Shown: piece after piece, positions 15,997 through 23,256 of the stretch
Layout: the number at the start of each line of letters is the position of its first letter
Numbering within the stretch: position 1 is the first letter of the stretch
IMG/VR virus record: IMGVR_UViG_3300020474_000078
Span: 1 to 28,479 of that record
Direction: 5' to 3' (one strand)
Source: a virus
DNA length: 28,479 bases
Program-made: the position numbers and the translations under genes
Notes under the pieces: model-generated
What the model saw: the letters and a program-made list of their open reading frames with translations, nothing else
What the model was told of the DNA's origin: nothing
Database searches by the model: none

Positions 15997-16197
15997 ATGG
16001 AAGAACTAGTCAATATGATTGCTTCGGGCAATTCCGCAGCAGATATTAGCGACCAGATCAAAGACCTTTTATATGCAAAAGCCGCTGGTAAGGTAGACGA
16101 TACTCGTCCTGCTGCAGCAGCAAGTCTTTTTGGAAGCGTTGAAAGTGAAGAGTCCCCTGAAGTAGCAACAGCAGAAGAGGAGCCTAATGTCGAATAG
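15997..16197 (+). CDS. 67: Prohead core protein gp67
   Basis: A 66 aa protein (T4 gp67 is 80 aa). It starts MEELVNMIASGNSAADISDQ, with the helical N-terminus of gp67, then KVDDTRPAAAASLFG and an acidic Glu-rich tail. In T4, gp67 is an internal prohead core protein that gp21 degrades. The position between gp20 and gp21 supports the call. It overlaps the next gene by 11 bases, and its tail codons supply that gene's GAGGAG. Confidence 0.82.
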   Translation: MEELVNMIASGNSAADISDQIKDLLYAKAAGKVDDTRPAAAASLFGSVESEESPEVATAEEEPNVE

Positions 16198-16462
16198 ACT
16201 ATTACTACTCGGTTCAGACGAGGTTAGTGTACCAACTACGGCTGGTACTGGGGTAAGTTTTACCCAAGCAACTTGCGTTCGTCTTTACAATGGCAATGCT
16301 GCAGACAGAGTAATCACCGTTCAAGAAACTAGAGGCGGTACTGGAGTGGGTACATTCACACTCAAAGCAGGTACTACCGAAATTCTAGAAAAGAAACCAG
16401 CATTCACAGTATTTGCTAGTGGTGCTGATGTCAAAGGTGTAAAAGTAGGATTTACGAACTAA
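16187..16462 (+). CDS. Unknown protein in the gp68 position (91 aa)
   Basis: ATG at 16187 is preceded by GAGGAG at 16177-16182. The 91 aa product begins MSNRLLLLGSDEVSVPTTAG and is almost entirely beta-prone, with alternating hydrophobic residues and Gly/Thr turns. It looks like a small beta-sandwich, not like T4 gp68, which is helical. Its place among prohead genes suggests a head component such as a decoration or core protein; this is inference. No family recognised. Confidence 0.78.
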   Translation: MSNRLLLLGSDEVSVPTTAGTGVSFTQATCVRLYNGNAADRVITVQETRGGTGVGTFTLKAGTTEILEKKPAFTVFASGADVKGVKVGFTN

Positions 16463-16466
16463 ACCA

Positions 16467-17117
16467 ATGAAACTCATTACAGAAGAAATCGAAAATGTAG
16501 AAGTTATCGTCGAAGAGCGAGGCGGTAAAAAATCTATGTTTATTGAGGGTATCTTCCTTCAAGGAGACTTGAAGAATCGTAATGGACGCATGTATCCGAT
16601 GGACACACTCCGCAAGGAAGTTCAAAGATACAATGAAAGTTTTGTTGCTGGTGGTCGTGCTCTTGGCGAATTGGGTCATCCCGAAGGTCCAACCGTAAAT
16701 CTAGATAGGGTCTCTCATAAGATAACTTCTCTAAGAGAAAATGGTACAAATTTCATTGGCAAGGCTAAGATCCTTGATACACCAATGGGAAGGATTGCTA
16801 AGAATCTAATCGATGAGGGTGTCAAACTAGGAGTATCATCTCGTGGTCTTGGTACACTTACTACTAATAACGAAGGTGTTAAAATTGTTTCTGATGATTT
16901 TCATCTCGCAACTGCTGCTGATATTGTAGCTGATCCATCCGCACCTGATGCCTTTGTACAAGGTATTATGGAAGGAAAAGATTGGGTATGGGATGGCGGT
17001 ATAGTAAGAGAAAGGTTTGCAGCTAAGACATATAAAGCGGTCAATACTATGGTTGACCAAAAACAACTGGAGGAGAATAAGCTAGGATTGTTCCAAAACT
17101 TCCTATCAAATCTCTAA
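16467..17117 (+). CDS. 21: Prohead core maturation protease gp21
   Basis: A 216 aa serine protease, close to T4 gp21 (212 aa). GELGHP (68-72 region) gives the probable catalytic His71; GVSSRGLG (122-129) gives the catalytic Ser at 124 or 125; ADIVADPSAPDA (151-162) is the conserved Asp-containing stretch of the U9/HK97-type prohead proteases. It cleaves gp22, gp67 and gp23 after [L/I]xE motifs in the closed prohead. It begins four bases after the preceding stop. No strong ribosome-binding site is seen, so coupling is likely. Confidence 0.95.
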   Translation: MKLITEEIENVEVIVEERGGKKSMFIEGIFLQGDLKNRNGRMYPMDTLRKEVQRYNESFVAGGRALGELGHPEGPTVNLDRVSHKITSLRENGTNFIGKAKILDTPMGRIAKNLIDEGVKLGVSSRGLGTLTTNNEGVKIVSDDFHLATAADIVADPSAPDAFVQGIMEGKDWVWDGGIVRERFAAKTYKAVNTMVDQKQLEENKLGLFQNFLSNL

Positions 17118-17122
17118 CATTT

Positions 17123-17130
17123 TATAAATA
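17123..17130 (+). promoter_or_regulatory. Late promoter box TATAAATA upstream of gp22
   Basis: Exact match to the T4 late consensus TATAAATA, in the 52-base gap between gp21 and gp22, ending 39 bases before the gp22 ATG. It is the nearest recognisable promoter to gp23 and probably drives both. Confidence 0.75.
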
Positions 17131-17169
17131 AACATAGATTATAACAAGATCTAATCGGAGTGTTCACAA

Positions 17170-18240
17170 ATGTCCGCTAAGGAATTACAAGAAATGGAAA
17201 ATCCTGTAACAAGGGGTGCGAAGGCTGGCGACGGTATGAAGAAGGTTGATGATTCAACTTCTCCAGGAGCATCTGCGTCTTATGAAGATCTAGGAGGACC
17301 TACTCCTGAGAACTATAAGCCAGATAACGACTCAGCCAAGCTTAAAGAACCCAAAATTAAAACGGTATCTGATATCGTAAATAAAGGTGCTGGTAAAGCT
17401 GATGCAATGCAGTCTATCGGTACAGAAGTTCTTAAGCAAGGTGATGAGCCAGCTAAAGAAGAATCAGCAGAAGTAGTTGCTGAAACCCCATCCGAAGAGG
17501 AGACAACTCCAACTGTGGATGTCGAACAAGATCTTGCTGCTCTATTTGGTGGTGAAGAACTATCAGAAGAGTTTCAAGCAAAAGCTAAGACAATCTTCGA
17601 GGCAGCAGTAACTGAAAAAGTTAACGCTGTTAAAGAAGAGATGACAGCTGAGTTTGAAAAAACAATGTCTGAACAACTTGAGTCTACTAAGACAGACTTG
17701 ATCGAAAGAACTGACGCTTATTTGGAGTATGTCTCCTCTGAGTGGATGTCTGAGAACAAGATTGAAGTAGAGCATGGACTCAAAACAGAAATGACAGAAT
17801 CATTCCTTAGTGGAATGAAGAGTCTTTTTGAAGATCATTATGTATCAATCCCTGACGACAAATATGATGTATTGGAGAGTATGGTCTCCAAATTAGATGA
17901 AATGGAATCCAGACTTAACGAACAGATCGAAACAAACATTTCTCTCAACAAACGCCTAGGTGAATCTACAGCAGATGGAATTTTCCGTGAAGTAGCCGAA
18001 GGACTTGCTGAAACACAAAAAGAAAAGTTAGGATCGTTATCTGAGGGTGTTGAGTTTGAGAGTGAAAAAGCATACCGTGAGAAACTAGTTACACTTAGAG
18101 AATCTTATTTCCCTAGTGAAACAAAAAGTTCACCTAATAAAGTCGAAACTCTCTCAGAGGGTGTGACTGCCGAGGGTGCAGGAACAGAAGTTAGCGGCTC
18201 AATGAGCAACTATCTCAAGGCCCTTGGAATGGCCAAATAA
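17170..18240 (+). CDS. 22: Prohead core scaffold protein gp22
   Basis: A 356 aa acidic protein, longer than T4 gp22 (269 aa). Residues 1-110 are Pro/Gly/Ser-rich and likely disordered; about 115-300 is a long coiled-coil region rich in Glu, Lys and Leu. [L/V]xE sites that gp21 could cut occur near the C-terminus (VAEG, LSEGVE, LSEGVT). It forms the internal scaffold around which gp23 assembles and is then digested. CGGAG precedes the ATG by about 11 bases. gp23 follows after 31 bases. Confidence 0.9.
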   Translation: MSAKELQEMENPVTRGAKAGDGMKKVDDSTSPGASASYEDLGGPTPENYKPDNDSAKLKEPKIKTVSDIVNKGAGKADAMQSIGTEVLKQGDEPAKEESAEVVAETPSEEETTPTVDVEQDLAALFGGEELSEEFQAKAKTIFEAAVTEKVNAVKEEMTAEFEKTMSEQLESTKTDLIERTDAYLEYVSSEWMSENKIEVEHGLKTEMTESFLSGMKSLFEDHYVSIPDDKYDVLESMVSKLDEMESRLNEQIETNISLNKRLGESTADGIFREVAEGLAETQKEKLGSLSEGVEFESEKAYREKLVTLRESYFPSETKSSPNKVETLSEGVTAEGAGTEVSGSMSNYLKALGMAK

Positions 18241-18271
18241 CTCGCAAATTTAAACACTATTCCCCCGTACA

Positions 18272-19717
18272 ATGTACAACGCAGAACAACTAATGGAGAA
18301 GTGGGGTCCACTTCTCGATGCTGATGGGGTTGATCCTATTAAGGATTCCCACAGACGATCAACAACGGCGGTTCTCCTTGAAAACCAAGAGCGTTTTCTA
18401 AAAGAACAACAAGCATTTGAAACTGGCAACGGAATGCTTACTGAGGCAGCTCCTACAAACAGTGGTAACGCTGTAGGTGCTTCAGGTGCTTTCGGTGCAG
18501 GATCAGCAGACGCAGGTCCTACTGCAGGTTTCGACCCAGTACTAATTTCATTGATTAGAAGATCAATGCCTAACCTCGTTGCATACGAGTTAGCAGGTGT
18601 TCAACCAATGAATGGTCCTACTGGACTAATCTTCGCAATGAGATCCAGATACACAGATCAGTCTGGAACAGAATCATTCTTCAACGAACCAGAATCTGCA
18701 TTCTCAGCGAACAAAGCAGGAACTAACATTGGTCAAGCAACTCAGGGTGATTACACTGATGCTACTGACGATGATGGTACTGTTGGTTTCGGTTCTACTG
18801 GAACACAAAGAGGAACAAACCCTGCAATACTTGAAGGAACAGCATCTGATGCAGTTCAAGCACAGTATTCAGTTGGTCAAGGTATGGCAACTGGTGACTC
18901 TGAAGCATTAGGTGACGGTGCTAACGGTGACTTCAACGAGATGGCATTCTCCATCGAGAAAGTAACTGTTACTGCTAAGTCTAGAGCACTAAAGGCAGAG
19001 TACAGCATGGAACTTGCTCAAGACCTTCGTGCAATCCACGGATTGAACGCTGAGGCTGAGTTAGCAAACATACTTTCTTCTGAAATTCTTGCTGAGATTA
19101 ACAGAGAAGTTATTAGAACAATCTATAAGACTGCAGAAGCAGGATCACAAGTCAATGTTGCCAACGCTGGATTCTTTGATCTAGATGTTGACTCCAATGG
19201 TAGATGGTCAGTTGAGAAGTTCAAGGGTCTTCTGTTTAACATCGAAAGAGATGCTAACAGAATCGCACAAAGGACTCGTCGTGGAAAGGGTAACATCATC
19301 ATGACAAGTGCTGATGTAGCATCTGCTCTAACCATGGCTGGTGTACTTGATTACACTCCTGCTCTTAACGCTAACCTACAGGTTGACGATACTGGTAATA
19401 CATTTGCTGGTACTATCAACGGTAAGTACAGAGTTTATATCGATCCATTCTCAGCAAACAGTGCTCAGAACCAGTACTATGTTGTTGGTTATAAGGGAAC
19501 ATCTCCTTATGACGCTGGATTATTCTACTGCCCATATGTACCTCTACAAATGGTCAGAGCCGTGAACGACGGAACCTTCCAACCTAAAATTGGATTTAAG
19601 ACAAGATACGGTCTTGTTTCAAACCCATTTGCTGAAGGAACTGCTCAAGGTCTCGGTAGAATCACATCTAACAGCAACCGTTACTATCAGAGAACAGTTG
19701 TTAAGAACCTTATGTAA
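18272..19717 (+). CDS. 23: Major capsid protein gp23
   Basis: A 481 aa HK97-fold capsid protein (T4 gp23 is 521 aa). The N-terminal propeptide (1-58) ends MLTE, followed by AAPTNSGN; T4 gp23 is cut after FLTE, so cleavage after Glu58 is expected. Conserved blocks include RRSMPNLVAYELAGVQPMNG (about 91-110), SRALKAEYSMELAQDLRAIHG (about 235-255), GKYRVYIDP and GFKTRYGLVSNPFAEG near the C-terminus. There is no Shine-Dalgarno sequence and no late box in the 31-base leader; the start codon lies in an 11-base palindrome (18267-18277). A strong terminator follows the gene. Confidence 0.97.
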   Translation: MYNAEQLMEKWGPLLDADGVDPIKDSHRRSTTAVLLENQERFLKEQQAFETGNGMLTEAAPTNSGNAVGASGAFGAGSADAGPTAGFDPVLISLIRRSMPNLVAYELAGVQPMNGPTGLIFAMRSRYTDQSGTESFFNEPESAFSANKAGTNIGQATQGDYTDATDDDGTVGFGSTGTQRGTNPAILEGTASDAVQAQYSVGQGMATGDSEALGDGANGDFNEMAFSIEKVTVTAKSRALKAEYSMELAQDLRAIHGLNAEAELANILSSEILAEINREVIRTIYKTAEAGSQVNVANAGFFDLDVDSNGRWSVEKFKGLLFNIERDANRIAQRTRRGKGNIIMTSADVASALTMAGVLDYTPALNANLQVDDTGNTFAGTINGKYRVYIDPFSANSAQNQYYVVGYKGTSPYDAGLFYCPYVPLQMVRAVNDGTFQPKIGFKTRYGLVSNPFAEGTAQGLGRITSNSNRYYQRTVVKNLM

Positions 19718-19729
19718 GCGAGACGCTTA
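19715..19729 (+). other. Small hairpin at the gp23 stop codon
   Basis: TAAGCG at 19715-19720 and CGCTTA at 19724-19729 form a perfect 6-bp stem with a 3-base loop, beginning at the gp23 TAA. It lies 11 bases before the terminator stem and could protect the 3' end of the capsid mRNA. Confidence 0.5.
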
Positions 19730-19740
19730 TATATTTCTCA

Positions 19741-19768
19741 AGAGACTCCTCAGGGGGTCTCTTTTTTT
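19741..19768 (+). terminator. Intrinsic terminator after gp23
   Basis: A 9-bp stem (19741-19749 with 19754-19762, one G-T pair), a TCAG loop and seven T residues at 19762-19768. It closes the head-gene transcription unit and separates it from gp3 and the recombination genes. Confidence 0.92.
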
Positions 19769-19803
19769 ATCTAAATATAGAATATGGAGACCTGTCAGAA
19801 CTA

Positions 19804-20340
19804 ATGGCCAATTCGTTTTTTGCTAAACAAGTTACAAATAAAAATTATTTGTCTCCTGTTGGTTTTAAATTTAATATAGTTAAAACCCCTAAGGTTGATT
19901 TCTTTTCTAATAGTGCAAAGATACCTGGCATAACTCTACCTACACCTCAACTTGGCAACTATCTAAAAAAGATTGATTTACCTGGTGACAACATAGAATT
20001 TGAAGATTTAACTTTAGATTTTATTGTAGATGAAAACTTAGAAAATTATTTGGAAATTCATAACTGGATCTATGGTCTAGGTTATCCAGAAAGTATATCT
20101 GAGTTCCAAGACTTGATTACACAATCAGATGGTCAAAAAGATGTTAAAGAACAATTTAGTGACGGTACACTATCAATTCTGAATAGTAATTTTAATGTAA
20201 GTACTCGTGTAAAATTTAGAGATTTATTCCCAATATCATTGTCATCACTAGAATTTACTGCCACTGAAAACGATTATACATACTTTACAGCTACTGCAAC
20301 ATTTAAGTATCTGTTTTATACGATTGAAGTTGACACTTAA
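19804..20340 (+). CDS. 3: Tail completion and sheath stabiliser gp3
   Basis: A 178 aa protein, almost the same length as T4 gp3 (176 aa). GFKFNIVKTPKVDFFSNSAK, then IPGITLPTPQLGNYLKKIDLPGD and LTLDFIVDENLENYLEIHNW, read in order, form the tube-like fold shared by gp3, gp19 and gp54. In T4, gp3 caps the tail tube before head joining. A GGAG (about 19786) precedes the ATG. The location directly after gp23 and before uvsY is the marine T4-like order. gp54-like tube initiator is the main alternative, but size and context favour gp3. Confidence 0.82.
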   Translation: MANSFFAKQVTNKNYLSPVGFKFNIVKTPKVDFFSNSAKIPGITLPTPQLGNYLKKIDLPGDNIEFEDLTLDFIVDENLENYLEIHNWIYGLGYPESISEFQDLITQSDGQKDVKEQFSDGTLSILNSNFNVSTRVKFRDLFPISLSSLEFTATENDYTYFTATATFKYLFYTIEVDT

Positions 20341-20343
20341 TTT

Positions 20344-20769
20344 ATGAATCTTGAAACTATACAAAGTATGTGGTCGAAAGACGCACAGATTGATCAAGAC
20401 AATTTACATGACGAGGCAGCAAAGATACCATCTCTTCATGCAAAGTATTTTGACCTGTACAATAATATAAAATTACTTAGAGAGAGATCTATAACAGTAG
20501 ATAATAAGGTTCGTTTGGAAAGATGGAATTATTACTCAGGAAAATCTGACCCTGAAGTGTATCAGGCCGAACCTTTTCCTTATAAAGTTAGAGAGAAAGA
20601 TGCAATAAAAAGATATATGGATGCTGATGAGAAGGTGCAGCAGTCAACTTTAAAAATTAAATACTACGATGTAATGCTTACCTATCTTGAGGATATAATT
20701 AAACAAGTAGGGAACAGAAGTTATCAGTTAAAAAATATTATTGATTGGCACAACTTTAGATCTGGATAG
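20344..20769 (+). CDS. uvsY: Recombination mediator UvsY
   Basis: A 141 aa protein (T4 UvsY is 137 aa). It has the UvsY pattern: an N-terminal LETIQSMWSKDAQIDQDNL, then LERWNYYSGKSDPEVYQ, and an acidic C-terminal helix with DVMLTYLEDIIKQVGNRSYQ and NIIDWHNF. It loads the UvsX recombinase on ssDNA covered with gp32. The gene is three bases after gp3 and two bases before uvsW. The basic N-terminal half is the expected ssDNA-binding surface. UvsX itself is not in the window. Confidence 0.92.
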   Translation: MNLETIQSMWSKDAQIDQDNLHDEAAKIPSLHAKYFDLYNNIKLLRERSITVDNKVRLERWNYYSGKSDPEVYQAEPFPYKVREKDAIKRYMDADEKVQQSTLKIKYYDVMLTYLEDIIKQVGNRSYQLKNIIDWHNFRSG

Positions 20770-20771
20770 TC

Positions 20772-22238
20772 ATGAGCAAGGTTGTTATTTCTAAAAAGAA
20801 TGAAGTCTTTCTAAAGATTCAATCTGAACCGCATGTGTATCAGGAATTGTCGGATCATTTTTCATTCGACATAGAAGGAGCACAGTACATGAATCAGTAT
20901 CGGAAGCGATATTGGGATGGAAAGATTCGTTTGTTCTCAACTCATACCAGAGAGTTGTATGTTGGACTATTGGATAAACTAGTTTCTTTTTGTAAGAGAC
21001 ATGGGTATGAATATGAATTTATAGACAGCAAATTTTTTGGAACTCCTTATGAAGAGAATGAAATGATATCAATGGAGGGTGTTAAGGAATATATTAATCG
21101 TATCTCAAGTCATCGCCCAAGGAAATACCAAGTGGAGGGAGTATACGATGCTCTAAAACACAATAGAAGGTTAGTGATATCGCCCACTGCCTCTGGCAAG
21201 TCTTTGATGATTTACTCAGTAGTTCGTTACTTTGCAGAACGAAAGAAAAATATTCTGATAGTTGTTCCAACGACATCTCTGGTAGAGCAGATGCATAAAG
21301 ACTTCTCGGAATATGGATGGGACGCTGATTCATACTGTCAGAGGATTTACGCTGGAAGAGATAAAGAACCAAGTGCTCCAGTTGTTATTACTACCTGGCA
21401 ATCTATCTATAAGTTAGAGAGAAAGTACTTTGAAAGATTTGAAGTTGTAATAGGAGATGAAGCACATCTATTCAAAGCAAAATCTTTGACACAAATCATG
21501 ACAAAACTTCATTTAGCGAAATATAGATTTGGTTTTACTGGCACACTGAGTGGTACACAAACACATAAGTGGGTTCTTGAAGGCTTGTTTGGTCCTTCTT
21601 ACAAAGTAGTTCGTACCGATGAGTTAATGGATAAAGGTTATCTTGCAAAATTACAAGCAAAGATTCTTTTATTAAAACATGATGAGATAAAATTTTCTAA
21701 CTACCAAGATGAAATAGATTATTTAATTAGTAATGATCGTAGAAATAATTTTATTAAAAATCTAGCATTAGATCTAAAAGGAAACACTTTAATTCTTTTT
21801 GCTAGGGTAGAAAACCACGGACAAATACTTTTTGATAAGATAAATAATGACAAGGAAGAAACCCAAAAAGTTTTTTTCATACACGGAGGTGTAGATGTTG
21901 AAGAAAGGGAAGAAGTTCGTGAAATTGCAGAGACGGAAAGCAATGCAGTCATTGTTGCCTCTTACGGCACCTTCTCAACTGGAATTAACATTAAGAACCT
22001 TCACAATGTTATCTTTGCCTCACCGTCAAAATCAAGGATAAGAAACCTACAATCAATAGGTAGGGTTCTCCGTAAAGGACATAATAAATTTAGTGCAACT
22101 CTATATGATATAGCAGATGATTGCACTCATTTATCAAGTAGAAATTACACATTGAATCATCTCATTGAAAGAATTAAAATCTATAAAGAAGAAAATTTTA
22201 ACTATGATATGATAACCATTAACTTCAGGAGTAAATAA
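20772..22238 (+). CDS. uvsW: DNA helicase UvsW
   Basis: A 488 aa superfamily 2 helicase. Residues 1-110 match the small N-terminal domain of UvsW. Then come the Q-like RPRKYQVEGV (115-124), Walker A PTASGKS (138-144), ILIVVPTTSLVEQ (161-173), DEAH (229-232), GFTGTL (254-259), ASYGTFSTGINIKNL and QSIGRVLRKG (motif VI). In T4 it unwinds R-loops and regresses or migrates forks, switching replication from origin to recombination start. The gene couples to uvsY (two-base gap) and overlaps the next gene by one base. Confidence 0.95.
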   Translation: MSKVVISKKNEVFLKIQSEPHVYQELSDHFSFDIEGAQYMNQYRKRYWDGKIRLFSTHTRELYVGLLDKLVSFCKRHGYEYEFIDSKFFGTPYEENEMISMEGVKEYINRISSHRPRKYQVEGVYDALKHNRRLVISPTASGKSLMIYSVVRYFAERKKNILIVVPTTSLVEQMHKDFSEYGWDADSYCQRIYAGRDKEPSAPVVITTWQSIYKLERKYFERFEVVIGDEAHLFKAKSLTQIMTKLHLAKYRFGFTGTLSGTQTHKWVLEGLFGPSYKVVRTDELMDKGYLAKLQAKILLLKHDEIKFSNYQDEIDYLISNDRRNNFIKNLALDLKGNTLILFARVENHGQILFDKINNDKEETQKVFFIHGGVDVEEREEVREIAETESNAVIVASYGTFSTGINIKNLHNVIFASPSKSRIRNLQSIGRVLRKGHNKFSATLYDIADDCTHLSSRNYTLNHLIERIKIYKEENFNYDMITINFRSK

Positions 22239-22687
22239 TGGAAGACGAATTTTATAGTACAATTAAATTAGTTACTGGCGAGGAGATATTTGCCATAGTA
22301 ACTATAGATCCTGAGGCACCAGAAACATTAATACTACAAGATCCTGTTGTTATACAAGTCATTCACGGAGCGAGAGGCTCGTTTGTAAGAGTAGAACCTT
22401 GGTTACATATTCCTAATGATGATTTCTTCTTTGTAAATTACAACAAAGTTGTTACAATGACAGAGATTGATGAAGAACATGACATGATAGAATATTATTG
22501 TAACTACCTAGCAGAAAAATTAGAACAGAAGTACGGTCCTGTATTTAAAAGTAAAGGCAAAAAAATCCGCCCCTCGGAAAAAATGGGATACAAAGGGACT
22601 GTTAAAGATGCCAAGAAAAAATTAGAAAATATATTTGCCCTAGATTCTGGAGAAAACAAGTCAGTAGGAATAGCAACAGATACTTAG
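22238..22687 (+). CDS. Conserved unknown protein, possibly Sm-like beta barrel
   Basis: A 149 aa protein. The N-terminal 75 residues (STIKLVTGEEIFAIVTIDPE, then LILQDPVVIQV and VNYNKVVTMTEI) show the strand-turn pattern of Sm/Hfq-like barrels: a short 'LxTGEEI' strand pair, a central 'LxxPV' strand and a closing 'I/V-T' strand. The rest is a helical, Lys-rich tail. I recall this protein between uvsW and gp55 in cyanophages without a function. An RNA-related role is a weak guess from the fold pattern. It overlaps uvsW by one base. Confidence 0.75.
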   Translation: MEDEFYSTIKLVTGEEIFAIVTIDPEAPETLILQDPVVIQVIHGARGSFVRVEPWLHIPNDDFFFVNYNKVVTMTEIDEEHDMIEYYCNYLAEKLEQKYGPVFKSKGKKIRPSEKMGYKGTVKDAKKKLENIFALDSGENKSVGIATDT

Positions 22688-22701
22688 ATACAATCCTTCT
22701 G

Positions 22702-22716
22702 AACTTTGACAAAGTT
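22702..22716 (+). promoter_or_regulatory. Perfect 15-base palindrome upstream of gp55
   Basis: AACTTTG (22702-22708) and CAAAGTT (22710-22716) are exact reverse complements around one central A. It lies 14 bases before the -35 of the promoter for gp55. A partly related GAACTTTTGTCAAG follows at 22733-22746. It may be an operator, or a stem at the end of the upstream transcript. Confidence 0.5.
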
Positions 22717-22730
22717 ATTCTAATAGGGAT

Positions 22731-22758
22731 TTGAACTTTTGTCAAGCTGTGCTATAAT
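22731..22758 (+). promoter_or_regulatory. Sigma70-type promoter for gp55 operon
   Basis: TTGAAC at 22731-22736, a 16-base spacer, and TATAAT at 22753-22758, followed 21 bases later by the gp55 ATG. It lies in the 92-base gap after the unknown gene. It fits host RNA polymerase with its main sigma factor, so gp55, the methyltransferase, gp47 and gp46 would be made before late genes. Confidence 0.75.
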
Positions 22759-22779
22759 ATCCTTATACAGATAAGAACT

Positions 22780-23256
22780 ATGCCACGCAAAAGATCGGAT
22801 CACTATGTTAATAATAAAGAACTATTAGAGGCAATGGTAGTCTATAGAAACAAGTGTGCCATTGCAAAAGAGAAGGGTTTGGAACCACCATTAATTAGTA
22901 ATTACTTGGGTGATTGTTTTTTAAAGATCGCAACGCATTTGTCGTATAAACCGAACTTTGTAAATTACATGTTCCGAGAAGATATGATTGGCGATGGTAT
23001 AGAGAACTGCGTCCAATACATCCATAATTTCAATCCTGAGAAGTCTACTAACCCTTTTGCATACTTTACACAGATAATCTATTATGCCTTTCTGAGACGC
23101 ATACAGAAGGAGAAGAAGCAACTTGAGATAAAAACTAAGATAATAGAGAAGACAGGATTTGATCAGGTCATGGTTGTAGAAGAGGGTGCAAGTGGAAGTG
23201 CTTCAGACTATAATACAATTAAAGATAACATCCAGTATAGAAATTCTAATAGATGA
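22780..23256 (+). CDS. 55: Late-transcription sigma factor gp55
   Basis: A 158 aa protein (T4 gp55 is 185 aa). It shows the reduced sigma region 2 pattern: YLGDCFLKIATHLSYKPNF, then GDGIENCVQYIHNFNPEKSTNPFAYFTQIIYYAF read in order (about 71-104), where the aromatic-rich helix corresponds to the -10-binding part. It directs host RNA polymerase to the NATAAATA late promoters seen in this window. It is preceded by a sigma70-type promoter and followed by a methyltransferase with a four-base overlap. Region 4 is absent, as normal for gp55. Confidence 0.93.
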   Translation: MPRKRSDHYVNNKELLEAMVVYRNKCAIAKEKGLEPPLISNYLGDCFLKIATHLSYKPNFVNYMFREDMIGDGIENCVQYIHNFNPEKSTNPFAYFTQIIYYAFLRRIQKEKKQLEIKTKIIEKTGFDQVMVVEEGASGSASDYNTIKDNIQYRNSNR

